Source: an uncultured Sulfurovum sp.
GTDB lineage: Bacteria; Campylobacterota; Campylobacteria; Campylobacterales; Sulfurovaceae
Direction of reading: 5' to 3'
NCBI GenBank assembly: GCA_937938065.1
Contig: CALDBH010000019.1
Span: 1-7,849, forward strand
Length of the DNA: 7,849 bases
The notes beneath the pieces are model-generated. The model did not search any database. It saw nothing but the letters and a program-made list of their open reading frames with translations, and had not been told where the DNA came from. Each line of letters opens with the position of its first letter. The first letter of the stretch is position 1. Both the position numbers and the translations under genes were made by a program. Positions 1 to 5,987 of this stretch are shown piece by piece.

Positions 1-2
1 CC

Positions 3-497
3 AAAAATATCCCGGATGAAGATTTAGAAGATCTAGACATAGGTACATTCTCTTGGACAAAAACCATACCTATACTTTTAGGCGGATTTATTTTAGTTAT
101 CATTGGTGCACATTTCACCGTAGAAAGTGCTTCTGATATCGCTAAAAGCTTTGGTATTTCAGAGTGGGTCATAGGTATCATTATGATCTCATTAGGTACA
201 TCATTGCCAGAGTTGGTTGTAAGTATCTCTGCAGCAGTCAAAGGTAAAGTCGATATGGCCATAGGAAATATCATTGGTTCAAATATGGCAAACACTACAG
301 TGGTACTTGGTGCAGCAGCCTTTACAAAACCTATGAGTATCGATGCCCCTGCATACATCTTCGATATCGCTACTATGATCGTAGCAACCCTGCTTCTTGT
401 ATTTATCACAGCAAACAAACTCTATACTAAATCAGCCGGTATCAGTCTCATCATTATTTTAGGACTCTTTTTAAATAATACTTTACAAAGCATGTAA
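3..497 (+). CDS. CaCA-family Na+/Ca2+ antiporter (YrbG-like), C-terminal half, 5' partial
   Basis: The frame is open from the left edge, so the 164 visible residues are the C-terminal part of a longer protein; the ATG at 183 is internal. The visible part begins with an acidic linker (NIPDEDLEDLD, about residues 2-12), typical of the cytoplasmic loop joining the two halves of CaCA exchangers. A full alpha-2 repeat follows: GTSLPE (about 65-70) and GNIIGSN (about 88-94), whose acidic and polar residues line the cation site in this family. Several hydrophobic segments follow (about 21-40, 53-64, 97-107, 117-136, 144-158). Full-length relatives are roughly 320 residues, so about half is missing. 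The expected role is inner-membrane exchange of Ca2+ or another cation for Na+ or H+; the ion cannot be read from sequence. It converges on mrdA with 4 bp between stops. Family is secure, substrate is not. Confidence 0.88.
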   Translation, partial: KNIPDEDLEDLDIGTFSWTKTIPILLGGFILVIIGAHFTVESASDIAKSFGISEWVIGIIMISLGTSLPELVVSISAAVKGKVDMAIGNIIGSNMANTTVVLGAAAFTKPMSIDAPAYIFDIATMIVATLLLVFITANKLYTKSAGISLIIILGLFLNNTLQSM

Positions 498-507
498 AGT
501 ATTATTT
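473..507. terminator. Perfect palindrome between convergent genes, probable bidirectional terminator
   Basis: The left arm AAATAATACTTTACA (473-487) and right arm TGTAAAGTATTATTT (493-507) are exact reverse complements of 15 bp around a 5-nt loop (AAGCA). The stem contains the mrdA stop codon and spans the antiporter's stop codon, whose two genes converge here. Each transcript would end its stem in AUUAUUU, but there is no long U run after it, so this is not a textbook intrinsic terminator. Symmetry, position and AU-rich stem ends suggest a shared terminator or 3'-end-protecting hairpin. The hairpin is seen directly; its function is inferred. Confidence 0.7.
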
Positions 508-2328
508 GGAGCTGTTGTTGTCCTCTTCATTCAAAGAGACATTTGTCTCTGTAAAATATCCTTTTCTATAGAGCCATTTATAAATATCTGCTACTATAGG
601 ACCTGCCGTACTACCACCATGTCCTCCATGTTCTACCAGTACAGTTACAATGTATTTAGGATCTTCATACGGAGCATAGGTCGTGATCCAGGCATGTGAA
701 CGATGGTAATAGGCTAATTCTTCCTCTTTTAAACGTTTCTGCGTTGATTGAGGGATAGAAGTCACCTGTGAAGTACCTGTTTTACCAGCAACGATGATAG
801 GCAGTTTACTCATCGTTGTATATGCTGTTCCACCTCTTACATTACAGACATCATACATCCCTTTTCTGATCTCACTCAAATAGTATGGATCAAAATCCAA
901 AGACTTCATTTCAGGCTCAATTCTCTTACCATCGACCTCTCTTGCTACATGTGGTGTAGCAAGTTTTGAAGTAGCGATCATACCCGTATAACGTGCTACC
1001 TGTAAAGGTGTGACGAGGTCATACCCTTGACCTATAGCTGCAATAACCGTCTCACCCATATACCATGGCTGTTTAAAACGTTTCATTTTCCATGCCTTAT
1101 CTGGCATCACACCTGAGTACTCTCTCGGTAGATCAACACCTGTTTTTACACCTAAACCAAAAGTACGAAGGTGTTTTGCCATAGCATCAATACCCACTTT
1201 TATACTCTTATTGTAAAAATAAACATCACAGCTCTCTCGTATGGCTTTTCTCAAGTCAACGGTGCCATGTCCCCATCGTGACCAACATCTAAACTTATGT
1301 GTGCTCTTACCAAGTGTAATATGTCCGCTACAATACTCAGATGTCCCAAGTGAATTAGGCAACGCTTTAGAAAATGCCAAAGCCATCCCCATCTTTATAC
1401 CGGAACCAGGAGGATACGTTCCATGTATGAACTTGTTTGTAAAAGGATGAGCAAGATCATCCTGTAAGGCTTTCCAGTTCTTAATGCTGATACCTCCTAC
1501 AAAAAGGTTAGGATCATAAGAGGGATAACTGACTGCAGATAACACTTCACCATTAGTACGCATAACAACTGCTACACCGGTATGGTCTCCAAAACGTTCA
1601 TAGATCATCTTTTGAAGATCTATATCTATATTTAGACGTATATTTTTGTTGTCTTTTGGAAGTTCTTTTTCAAGTACTTCTATGGCTTTGTTTGTTGCAG
1701 TTACTTTACTGATCTCATAGCCTAGTTCACCTTCTAATACTTTATTGTAATGACGTTCTAAGCCACTCTTCCCTATTTTACCTACTTCATTGACCACAGG
1801 GTCTTTTGCATTTTCTTTTTTATTGGATCTTCCTGTGTATCCAACGATATGTGCTGCATACTTTCCATAAGGATAATAGCGTTTTGTTTCTGCTTCTATT
1901 TTTATATTTTCTACTAAACTCAACTTCGGATAAGCACCCATCATATCTGAGTAGTGTATAAAATCAACGACTTTTATATACTTATGATTATAAGGTGAAT
2001 TGTGTTTTTTATACACTTTTAACATCACAGTCTTATTGAGATCAGGAAACGTTTCAACCAGTGTGTCGATGATATTTCCCAGGTGATGGTTCTTTACTTT
2101 TATATGTGGTGCAATGGAGAGTGAAAAACCTATCTGGTTCATGGCCAATAGGTTTCCACGAACATCGGTTATCTCACCTCTAACGGGTTTGATAAATTGT
2201 TTTCTTTCTATATTGTCTTTTGCCAATCCTTCATAGTAAAAATTGGATTTGATACTGACATGATACAATCGTGTTATCATCACTCCCCAAAAAACAAGAA
2301 AAACCAATACGATAAACTTATATCTCAT
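502..2328 (-). CDS. mrdA: Penicillin-binding protein 2, peptidoglycan transpeptidase of the elongasome
   Basis: This is a class B PBP of 608 residues, normal for PBP2, which cross-links new peptidoglycan during cell elongation with RodA/MreBCD. It has an N-terminal signal anchor (about 5-20). A PBP-dimer/pedestal domain follows (about 45-215, with PVRGEITDVRGNLLA near 48-62), then the periplasmic transpeptidase domain (about 245-590). Catalytic motifs are all present: SGIK with nucleophile Ser309, Ser366-Cys-Asp as the SxN-type motif, and KTGT at 516-519. Cys333, Cys348, His354 and Cys367 lie where I recall the structural zinc ligands of other PBP2 proteins. The ATG start overlaps the preceding gene's TGA (ATGA), implying translational coupling. 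The tail (EEDNNSSK) is low complexity and reaches the terminator palindrome. It is last in the operon. Division paralogue FtsI is the alternative, but the motifs and mreD-like neighbour favour PBP2. Confidence 0.93.
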   Translation of the reverse strand: MRYKFIVLVFLVFWGVMITRLYHVSIKSNFYYEGLAKDNIERKQFIKPVRGEITDVRGNLLAMNQIGFSLSIAPHIKVKNHHLGNIIDTLVETFPDLNKTVMLKVYKKHNSPYNHKYIKVVDFIHYSDMMGAYPKLSLVENIKIEAETKRYYPYGKYAAHIVGYTGRSNKKENAKDPVVNEVGKIGKSGLERHYNKVLEGELGYEISKVTATNKAIEVLEKELPKDNKNIRLNIDIDLQKMIYERFGDHTGVAVVMRTNGEVLSAVSYPSYDPNLFVGGISIKNWKALQDDLAHPFTNKFIHGTYPPGSGIKMGMALAFSKALPNSLGTSEYCSGHITLGKSTHKFRCWSRWGHGTVDLRKAIRESCDVYFYNKSIKVGIDAMAKHLRTFGLGVKTGVDLPREYSGVMPDKAWKMKRFKQPWYMGETVIAAIGQGYDLVTPLQVARYTGMIATSKLATPHVAREVDGKRIEPEMKSLDFDPYYLSEIRKGMYDVCNVRGGTAYTTMSKLPIIVAGKTGTSQVTSIPQSTQKRLKEEELAYYHRSHAWITTYAPYEDPKYIVTVLVEHGGHGGSTAGPIVADIYKWLYRKGYFTETNVSLNEEDNNSSK

Positions 2329-2780
2329 AAGATCACCACGACTAACATGTCTACTATAAGGGTATAGAGTAAGATCTCATCTAAAATAATACTCTGCGTC
2401 TGAAAGATAAAATCATAAGAAAACAAGCACCCAAGATACATAAGGTCTAAAAAAAGTACACTTAAGAGTGGTCTACATATTTTACATCTTCGGAAATGCT
2501 TTAAGTAGGGATAGACAAGTACATAAAACAATAAAGAAGAGATAACGGTAAGAAAGATCGGCAAAGAGAGGTTGACTTCCAAATTCACCATATACACAAT
2601 TGCAAGTAAAATAAAAGGTGATTTTTCTCTCTCTAATCCCTGCACTAACATATAACCCATGGCCCCTATTAAGAGGGGTAAAAAAACATAAATAGAGATG
2701 AGCATAGGATAAAAAAAGATAAATATGCCAGCAAATAACCAAAAAAACAGGCCGTGTTGTGCTTTGGTTACATGATCCAT
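2325..2780 (-). CDS. Small polytopic membrane protein, possible MreD-like partner of PBP2
   Basis: The 151-residue protein is strongly hydrophobic with about five predicted membrane segments (about 10-28, 29-47, 55-66, 72-92, 104-124, 133-151; the exact number is uncertain). A basic stretch (KHFRRCKICR, about 94-103) between two segments is probably cytoplasmic and carries a CxxC. There is no enzymatic motif. Size, membrane content, NLEVNLSLP preceding a helix, and position directly upstream of mrdA resemble MreD, the elongasome membrane subunit. As I recall, C. jejuni and H. pylori have an uncharacterised membrane protein in the same position. The MreD assignment is inference from position and topology. 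Its stop overlaps the mrdA start (ATGA), and it starts 14 bp after argA ends. The ATG has only a weak ribosome-binding site (TTTGAG). Confidence 0.75.
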   Translation of the reverse strand: MDHVTKAQHGLFFWLFAGIFIFFYPMLISIYVFLPLLIGAMGYMLVQGLEREKSPFILLAIVYMVNLEVNLSLPIFLTVISSLLFYVLVYPYLKHFRRCKICRPLLSVLFLDLMYLGCLFSYDFIFQTQSIILDEILLYTLIVDMLVVVIL

Positions 2781-2794
2781 ATTAAAAACTCAAA

Positions 2795-3259
2795 TTAAGC
2801 TAATTTGTAGACTAAGGCTACTTCATTACAAATAGGAAAATGGATACACTTGATACAATCCGCCCAAATTTTATGTTCTGGTATCACCTCTTTATTGATC
2901 TCTTTGAAGTTTAATTTGAGAAAGAACTGAGGAAGATAGGTTAAAACAAGTACATCTTCTTCCACACCTATATCTTTGGCTTCATCCAATGTAAACTGTA
3001 CCATTCGCTGACCTACTCTTTGTCCGCGATAGGCTTCATCGACAATGAGACTTCTAATCTCAGCTAATCTTCTAGAGTGTATATGTAACGCTGTGTAGCC
3101 AACCAGTTTATCACCATCTTTTGCTAAAACATATGAGCGTATATTGGTTGCCACTTCATCTTCCGTACGATCAAGAATGATCCCATCCTTTACTTCAGAG
3201 ACAACCAGTGCCTGCATTGCAGGAATATCACTCAGCTTTGCTTTAACAAGTTCAATCAC
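2795..3259 (-). CDS. argA: GNAT-family N-acetyltransferase, probable short-form N-acetylglutamate synthase
   Basis: This is a 154-residue single-domain GNAT. It has the acetyl-CoA-binding strand and loop LAEIRSLIVDEAYRGQRVGQRMV (65-87), where RGQRVG is the pyrophosphate-binding Q/RxxGxG/A-type motif. The C-terminal region KIWADCIKCIHFPICNE (130-146) resembles, from memory, the short ArgA-type N-acetylglutamate synthases of Campylobacterota and actinobacteria, which lack the amino-acid-kinase domain of E. coli ArgA. The expected reaction is acetyl-CoA + glutamate to N-acetylglutamate, the first step of arginine synthesis, in the cytoplasm. The start is GTG at 3257-3259, sharing GTGA with the engB stop; a purine-rich GGGGAAGAAGG precedes it. 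The next in-frame ATG (codon 14) would cut the first strand. Another GNAT substrate is possible; no other arginine gene lies nearby. Confidence 0.8.
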   Translation of the reverse strand: MIELVKAKLSDIPAMQALVVSEVKDGIILDRTEDEVATNIRSYVLAKDGDKLVGYTALHIHSRRLAEIRSLIVDEAYRGQRVGQRMVQFTLDEAKDIGVEEDVLVLTYLPQFFLKLNFKEINKEVIPEHKIWADCIKCIHFPICNEVALVYKLA

Positions 3260-3894
3260 CCTTCTTCCCCATTTACTCTTTTTGATTCATCGTCTACACC
3301 AAAAATCGTTTGCAGTATTATTTGGTGTACTCTGTCATGACCATTCTTTTTCAAGTTCGAGAGTGTAATCGATCCAGGAAATTCTCTTTTAAGTTTTGCT
3401 CTCTCTTTTTGATTGAGCTTATCGATCTTTGTAAATACTGTCAGGTACTTTTGATCAGGACGAATAAATTCAGAGATATAGTTTTCCACATCATCATCTA
3501 TCTTGGCATGAGGATGACGAGCATCACGAAGATGGATAAAAAGACGTATAGAAACACGATGTTGAATGAATTCAACAAGGTTCTTCTGCCAAACTTCTTT
3601 CAGTGTTTTAGAGACTTTTGCGTATCCGAACCCTGGTAGATCTACAAAACGTACAGGGTAACTTTGTTCATTATAAAGATATCTTGTTTCAAAAAAATTG
3701 ATTAGTTGTGTTTTCCCTGGTGTAGCTGAACTTTTTGCCAAGTTCTTTCTTTGGGTCAAGGAGTTGAGTGTGGAACTTTTTCCTACATTTGAACGTCCTA
3801 AAAAAACCACTTCACTCATATCTTCAGGTAAAGAGTCCGCAATACTCTGTGCTGATTTGATAAATTCAGCTTCTACTACACGAGGTATACTCAC
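3256..3894 (-). CDS. engB: Ribosome-biogenesis GTPase EngB (YsxC/YihA)
   Basis: This TRAFAC GTPase of 212 residues is typical in length for EngB, which acts in the cytoplasm in late assembly of the large ribosomal subunit. Motifs are intact: G1 GRSNVGKS (33-40), G2 region ATPGKTQ (57-63) with Thr58, G3 DLPG (85-88), G4 TKID (155-158), and a G5-like segment LSNLKKNG (178-185). The HLRDARH segment (121-127) is also family-typical. The C-terminal tail after about residue 200 is polar. The start is GTG at 3892-3894, overlapping the lptA TAG by one base and preceded by a strong GGAGGA. It ends in the GTGA overlap with argA. Its place between lptA and the membrane-protein/mrdA pair matches the order I recall in Campylobacter and Helicobacter. 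Confidence 0.95.
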   Translation of the reverse strand: MSIPRVVEAEFIKSAQSIADSLPEDMSEVVFLGRSNVGKSSTLNSLTQRKNLAKSSATPGKTQLINFFETRYLYNEQSYPVRFVDLPGFGYAKVSKTLKEVWQKNLVEFIQHRVSIRLFIHLRDARHPHAKIDDDVENYISEFIRPDQKYLTVFTKIDKLNQKERAKLKREFPGSITLSNLKKNGHDRVHQIILQTIFGVDDESKRVNGEEG

Positions 3895-4355
3895 TATTTA
3901 TCCTCCATCTCAAAAATAAATTTCACAGGTTTATTACTGCTCCCTTTAACATCTACACTCCCTGTAGACATATCAAGCATGATCTCATCACCATCTACAT
4001 GACTTTTCTTGACAAGATCATCTATGACTGCTTTTCCTTTTAGGACATAAAGAGATTTGACAATATTGTATATTACTTTATCAGCATTCCCTTTAAAATG
4101 CATCTCATCCTTTTTAAACTCAAAGGAGACTGATCCAATAGCTTCATACTTACTTGTTTCATTATTCTCACCAAAGTAGACGATTACTCTATCAGCATGT
4201 AACCAATCACCACCTTTGATTATTTTCGCATCACCTATAAAGTGTACTTCTTTTTTTAACTCTTCTGCCTCCATAGATGTAGAGGTAATTTCTACCTTTT
4301 CTGCAAAAAGTGTCTGTGTCAGCATGAGTAAAAGTATTATTTTCAAAAAATTCAA
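3894..4355 (-). CDS. lptA: LPS transport periplasmic protein LptA
   Basis: The protein is 153 residues with a signal peptide (about 1-18, hydrophobic LKIILLLMLTQTLFA, likely cut before EK). An OstA/LptA-type beta-jellyroll follows. Typical repeated elements are visible: GDAKIIKGGDWLHADRVIVYF (41-61), KGNADKVIYN (88-97) and GKAVIDD...GDEIMLD...TGSVDVKG (107-138). LptA bridges LptC at the inner membrane with LptD at the outer membrane and carries LPS across the periplasm. It lies directly after lptC. The start is TTG at 4353-4355, supported by AAAGGGG five bases upstream; the next in-frame ATG (codon 11) would destroy the signal peptide. Its TAG overlaps the engB GTG by one base. No lptB follows it here, unlike the E. 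coli cluster. It is slightly shorter than E. coli LptA (~185 residues). Confidence 0.85.
   Translation of the reverse strand: MNFLKIILLLMLTQTLFAEKVEITSTSMEAEELKKEVHFIGDAKIIKGGDWLHADRVIVYFGENNETSKYEAIGSVSFEFKKDEMHFKGNADKVIYNIVKSLYVLKGKAVIDDLVKKSHVDGDEIMLDMSTGSVDVKGSSNKPVKFIFEMEDK
3901..3906 (-). promoter_or_regulatory. Strong ribosome-binding site of engB inside the lptA 3' end
   Basis: Read on the minus strand this is GGAGGA, 6 bases before the GTG start of engB. It lies within the last codons of lptA. It is the best Shine-Dalgarno match of the operon and supports the non-ATG start. Confidence 0.75.
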
Positions 4356-4360
4356 TATAA

Positions 4361-4367
4361 CCCCTTT
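4361..4367 (-). promoter_or_regulatory. Ribosome-binding site deciding the TTG start of lptA
   Basis: On the minus strand this reads AAAGGGG, with five bases between it and the TTG at 4353-4355. It selects the TTG start, which keeps a complete signal peptide. Confidence 0.65.
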
Positions 4368-4386
4368 GTAAGCTATTTAGTTAAAC

Positions 4387-4395
4387 ATTGTACCA
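4387..4395 (-). promoter_or_regulatory. Candidate extended -10 promoter upstream of lptA
   Basis: The minus strand reads TGGTACAAT, an extended -10 (TGn plus TACAAT) in the 45-bp lptC-lptA gap, the widest gap between rlpA and mrdA. A start point would fall about 25 bases before the lptA TTG. I see no good -35 box. It is a short match in AT-rich DNA and so only a candidate for an internal promoter. Confidence 0.25.
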
Positions 4396-4400
4396 TGATA

Positions 4401-4913
4401 TTACTTGTCTGGTGTATAAAAGACTGTACCGACAGTCGTACCTGTAGCCTTTTTTTTACGTGTATTATACTCCATACTTTCACCCTCAATCATATTTTGA
4501 CCTCTCACACCGGTGAAAGGTGATGTAATATTTAAAATTTCAGTTTTTTTATTATAAATGGCATGTTGCGTTTCATACTTATAACCACCTTTTTCCTGCA
4601 GAACAACATTACCATCCAAGTGGAGAATATCACCTTTAAGTCTAGCTTTATTCGCAGATAGAGACTCAATAGTATCACCTAAATATACGATGTTATCTAA
4701 TGTCAAAACATCTTTATCCCTCACCCCATACGTTGTATATGCCCGGCTTTTCATGTTCTTTGTATCTACTTCTATAAAAGTGGTATTTGTAAATTCAACT
4801 TCTTTGGTAAATACTTGAGTTGGCACAGGTGTATTACGTAATTTTAGCATAAGGGCCCCTGAAATGATCCCGATGATTGCAATGGTTAATATAAGTTCTA
4901 ATTTTATTCCCAT
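4401..4913 (-). CDS. lptC: LptC-like bitopic LPS export protein
   Basis: The 170-residue protein has one N-terminal membrane anchor (about 6-23) and a periplasmic domain of alternating beta strands, the LptC/YrbK architecture. Elements such as LTLDNIVYLGDT (71-81), ANKARLKGDILHLDGNVVLQE (88-107) and EGESMEYNTRKKKATG (143-158) fit the LptC jellyroll, where features of LPS-carrying strands recur. LptC sits with LptBFG in the inner membrane and passes LPS to LptA. Sequence similarity in this family is low, so the call rests on topology, beta pattern and position between kdsC and lptA, as in E. coli. The ATG lies within the last codons of kdsC (10-bp overlap). Its nearest GGAG sits only two bases before the ATG, so initiation probably depends on coupling to kdsC. 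Confidence 0.82.
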   Translation of the reverse strand: MGIKLELILTIAIIGIISGALMLKLRNTPVPTQVFTKEVEFTNTTFIEVDTKNMKSRAYTTYGVRDKDVLTLDNIVYLGDTIESLSANKARLKGDILHLDGNVVLQEKGGYKYETQHAIYNKKTEILNITSPFTGVRGQNMIEGESMEYNTRKKKATGTTVGTVFYTPDK

Positions 4914-5401
4914 AGCTCCAGATACTTCTCTTCAAGTCCTTCTTTTATCATAAGATACTCTATCATTTCGCGTACAGCACCGTCTCCACCTCTTTTGGTA
5001 AGTATCACAGTGGCAATTTTATCTACATAGGCACTTGCATCTCTTGGCACAAATGAAACTTCAGCCGCTTTAAGCATCTGCAAGTCATTGAGGTCATCTC
5101 CTATGGCTGCGACATTTTCCATCGTTAGATTAAGTTTTTCCAAGAGTGATTCCAACACCTCTTTTTTGTTGTGTATCCCCTGATAAAAATGTTCTATATG
5201 TAACTCTTTCGCACGACGGGCAACGATCTCTGAAGATCTTCCTGTGATGATAGCCACCTGTTTACCAAGTTTTCTCCATGAAGCGATGGCTAAACCATCT
5301 TTAACATTAAAAGATTTTATTTCATCACCGTGTTCACTGTAGGTGATACGACTGTCTGTCATCGTACCGTCTACATCAAGTACAATTAATTCAATGCTCA
5401 C
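4904..5401 (-). CDS. kdsC: 3-deoxy-D-manno-octulosonate 8-phosphate phosphatase KdsC
   Basis: This cap-less HAD phosphatase has 165 residues, a usual KdsC length. Motif I is DVDGT (9-13; Asp9 nucleophile, Asp11 acid/base), motif II is TGR (53-55), motif III Lys80 in HNKKE, and motif IV GDDLND (101-106) holds the Mg2+-binding aspartates. The C-terminal RGGDGAVREMIEYLM (137-151) is the tail that reaches the neighbouring active site in tetrameric KdsC and separates it from other HAD enzymes. It hydrolyses Kdo-8-phosphate to Kdo in the cytoplasm, supplying the inner-core sugar of LPS. The start is GTG at 5399-5401, sharing GTGA with the hisB stop, with AAAGGG about six bases upstream. It is followed by lptC and lptA as in E. 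coli; kdsD and kdsA are not in the window. Confidence 0.93.
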   Translation of the reverse strand: MSIELIVLDVDGTMTDSRITYSEHGDEIKSFNVKDGLAIASWRKLGKQVAIITGRSSEIVARRAKELHIEHFYQGIHNKKEVLESLLEKLNLTMENVAAIGDDLNDLQMLKAAEVSFVPRDASAYVDKIATVILTKRGGDGAVREMIEYLMIKEGLEEKYLELWE

Positions 5402-5970
5402 AGTACACCCTTTGTACTTGGTATACCCGCATTTTCATTTACTGTGACTGCTCTACGAAGGGCAACAGCAAGTGCTTTAAATGCACCTTCAATAATGTGA
5501 TGTTTGTTTTTACCACGATTATAGATCAAGTGAAGTGTCAAAGGAAGATTAAATGCAAACGCTTTAAAGAACTCTTCCACAAGTTCCACATCAAAGTCTC
5601 CTACTTTACCACCAATAGGAAGTTCAAATACAAGATACCCACGGTTCGACAAATCAATATCACACGTAATACTTGCTTCGTCCATAACCACTGTTGCATT
5701 ACCGAAACGTTCTATACTCTGTACAGGGTAGATAGCTTGTTTAAGTGCTTGACCTATGACGATACCCACATCTTCGACCGTATGATGGTCATCTATATGT
5801 GTATCACCTGTACAACTCACGTCCATATCTATATGTGCATGCTTCGTAAATGCTTCGAGCATATGATCATAAAAACCTACACCAGTATTTATGTTGGCTT
5901 TCCCTGATCCGTAAAGGTTGAGTTTTACTGAAATTTGTGTCTCTTTGGTTTCTCTTGTTACTTCTATCAT
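5398..5970 (-). CDS. hisB: Imidazoleglycerol-phosphate dehydratase HisB (monofunctional)
   Basis: The 190-residue protein is full length for monofunctional IGPD; the histidinol-phosphatase domain of E. coli HisB is absent. It converts imidazoleglycerol phosphate to imidazoleacetol phosphate in histidine synthesis, as a 24-mer with Mn2+. Two homologous half-domains each show metal-binding signatures: GFYDHM (32-37) with DDHHTVED (60-67), and MDEA (96-99) with NRGKNKHHIIEG (131-142). The ending IPSTKGVL is typical for the family. The ATG start has AGGA six bases upstream. It lies 17 bp after rlpA and its TGA overlaps the kdsC GTG. No other his gene is in the window. Its placement between rlpA and kdsC is metabolically unrelated to the neighbours. 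Confidence 0.96.
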   Translation of the reverse strand: MIEVTRETKETQISVKLNLYGSGKANINTGVGFYDHMLEAFTKHAHIDMDVSCTGDTHIDDHHTVEDVGIVIGQALKQAIYPVQSIERFGNATVVMDEASITCDIDLSNRGYLVFELPIGGKVGDFDVELVEEFFKAFAFNLPLTLHLIYNRGKNKHHIIEGAFKALAVALRRAVTVNENAGIPSTKGVL

Positions 5971-5987
5971 CTTTTTTCCTACTTTGA

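Noticed and set aside
183..185. ATG as the start of a 104-residue protein
   Set aside because: It lies within the alpha-2 repeat of the antiporter; coding continues upstream to base 3.
1241..1450. Plus-strand frame opposite mrdA with several Cys and Pro
   Set aside because: It mirrors the conserved Cys/Gly/Pro-rich active-site region of PBP2.
2482..2742. 86-codon hydrophobic minus-strand frame inside the MreD-like gene
   Set aside because: It is an out-of-frame shadow of a membrane protein; the in-frame gene fits the flanking overlaps exactly.
3310..3639. 109-codon plus-strand frame opposite engB
   Set aside because: It is antisense to an intact GTPase with all motifs; no domain or neighbour supports it. 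The frames at 3144-3368 and 3698-3919 are rejected likewise.
5497..5907. 136-codon plus-strand frame rich in Cys and His opposite hisB
   Set aside because: It is antisense to a fully convincing hisB, and its Cys/His/Met content is what the reverse of hisB codons gives. It has no recognisable domain.
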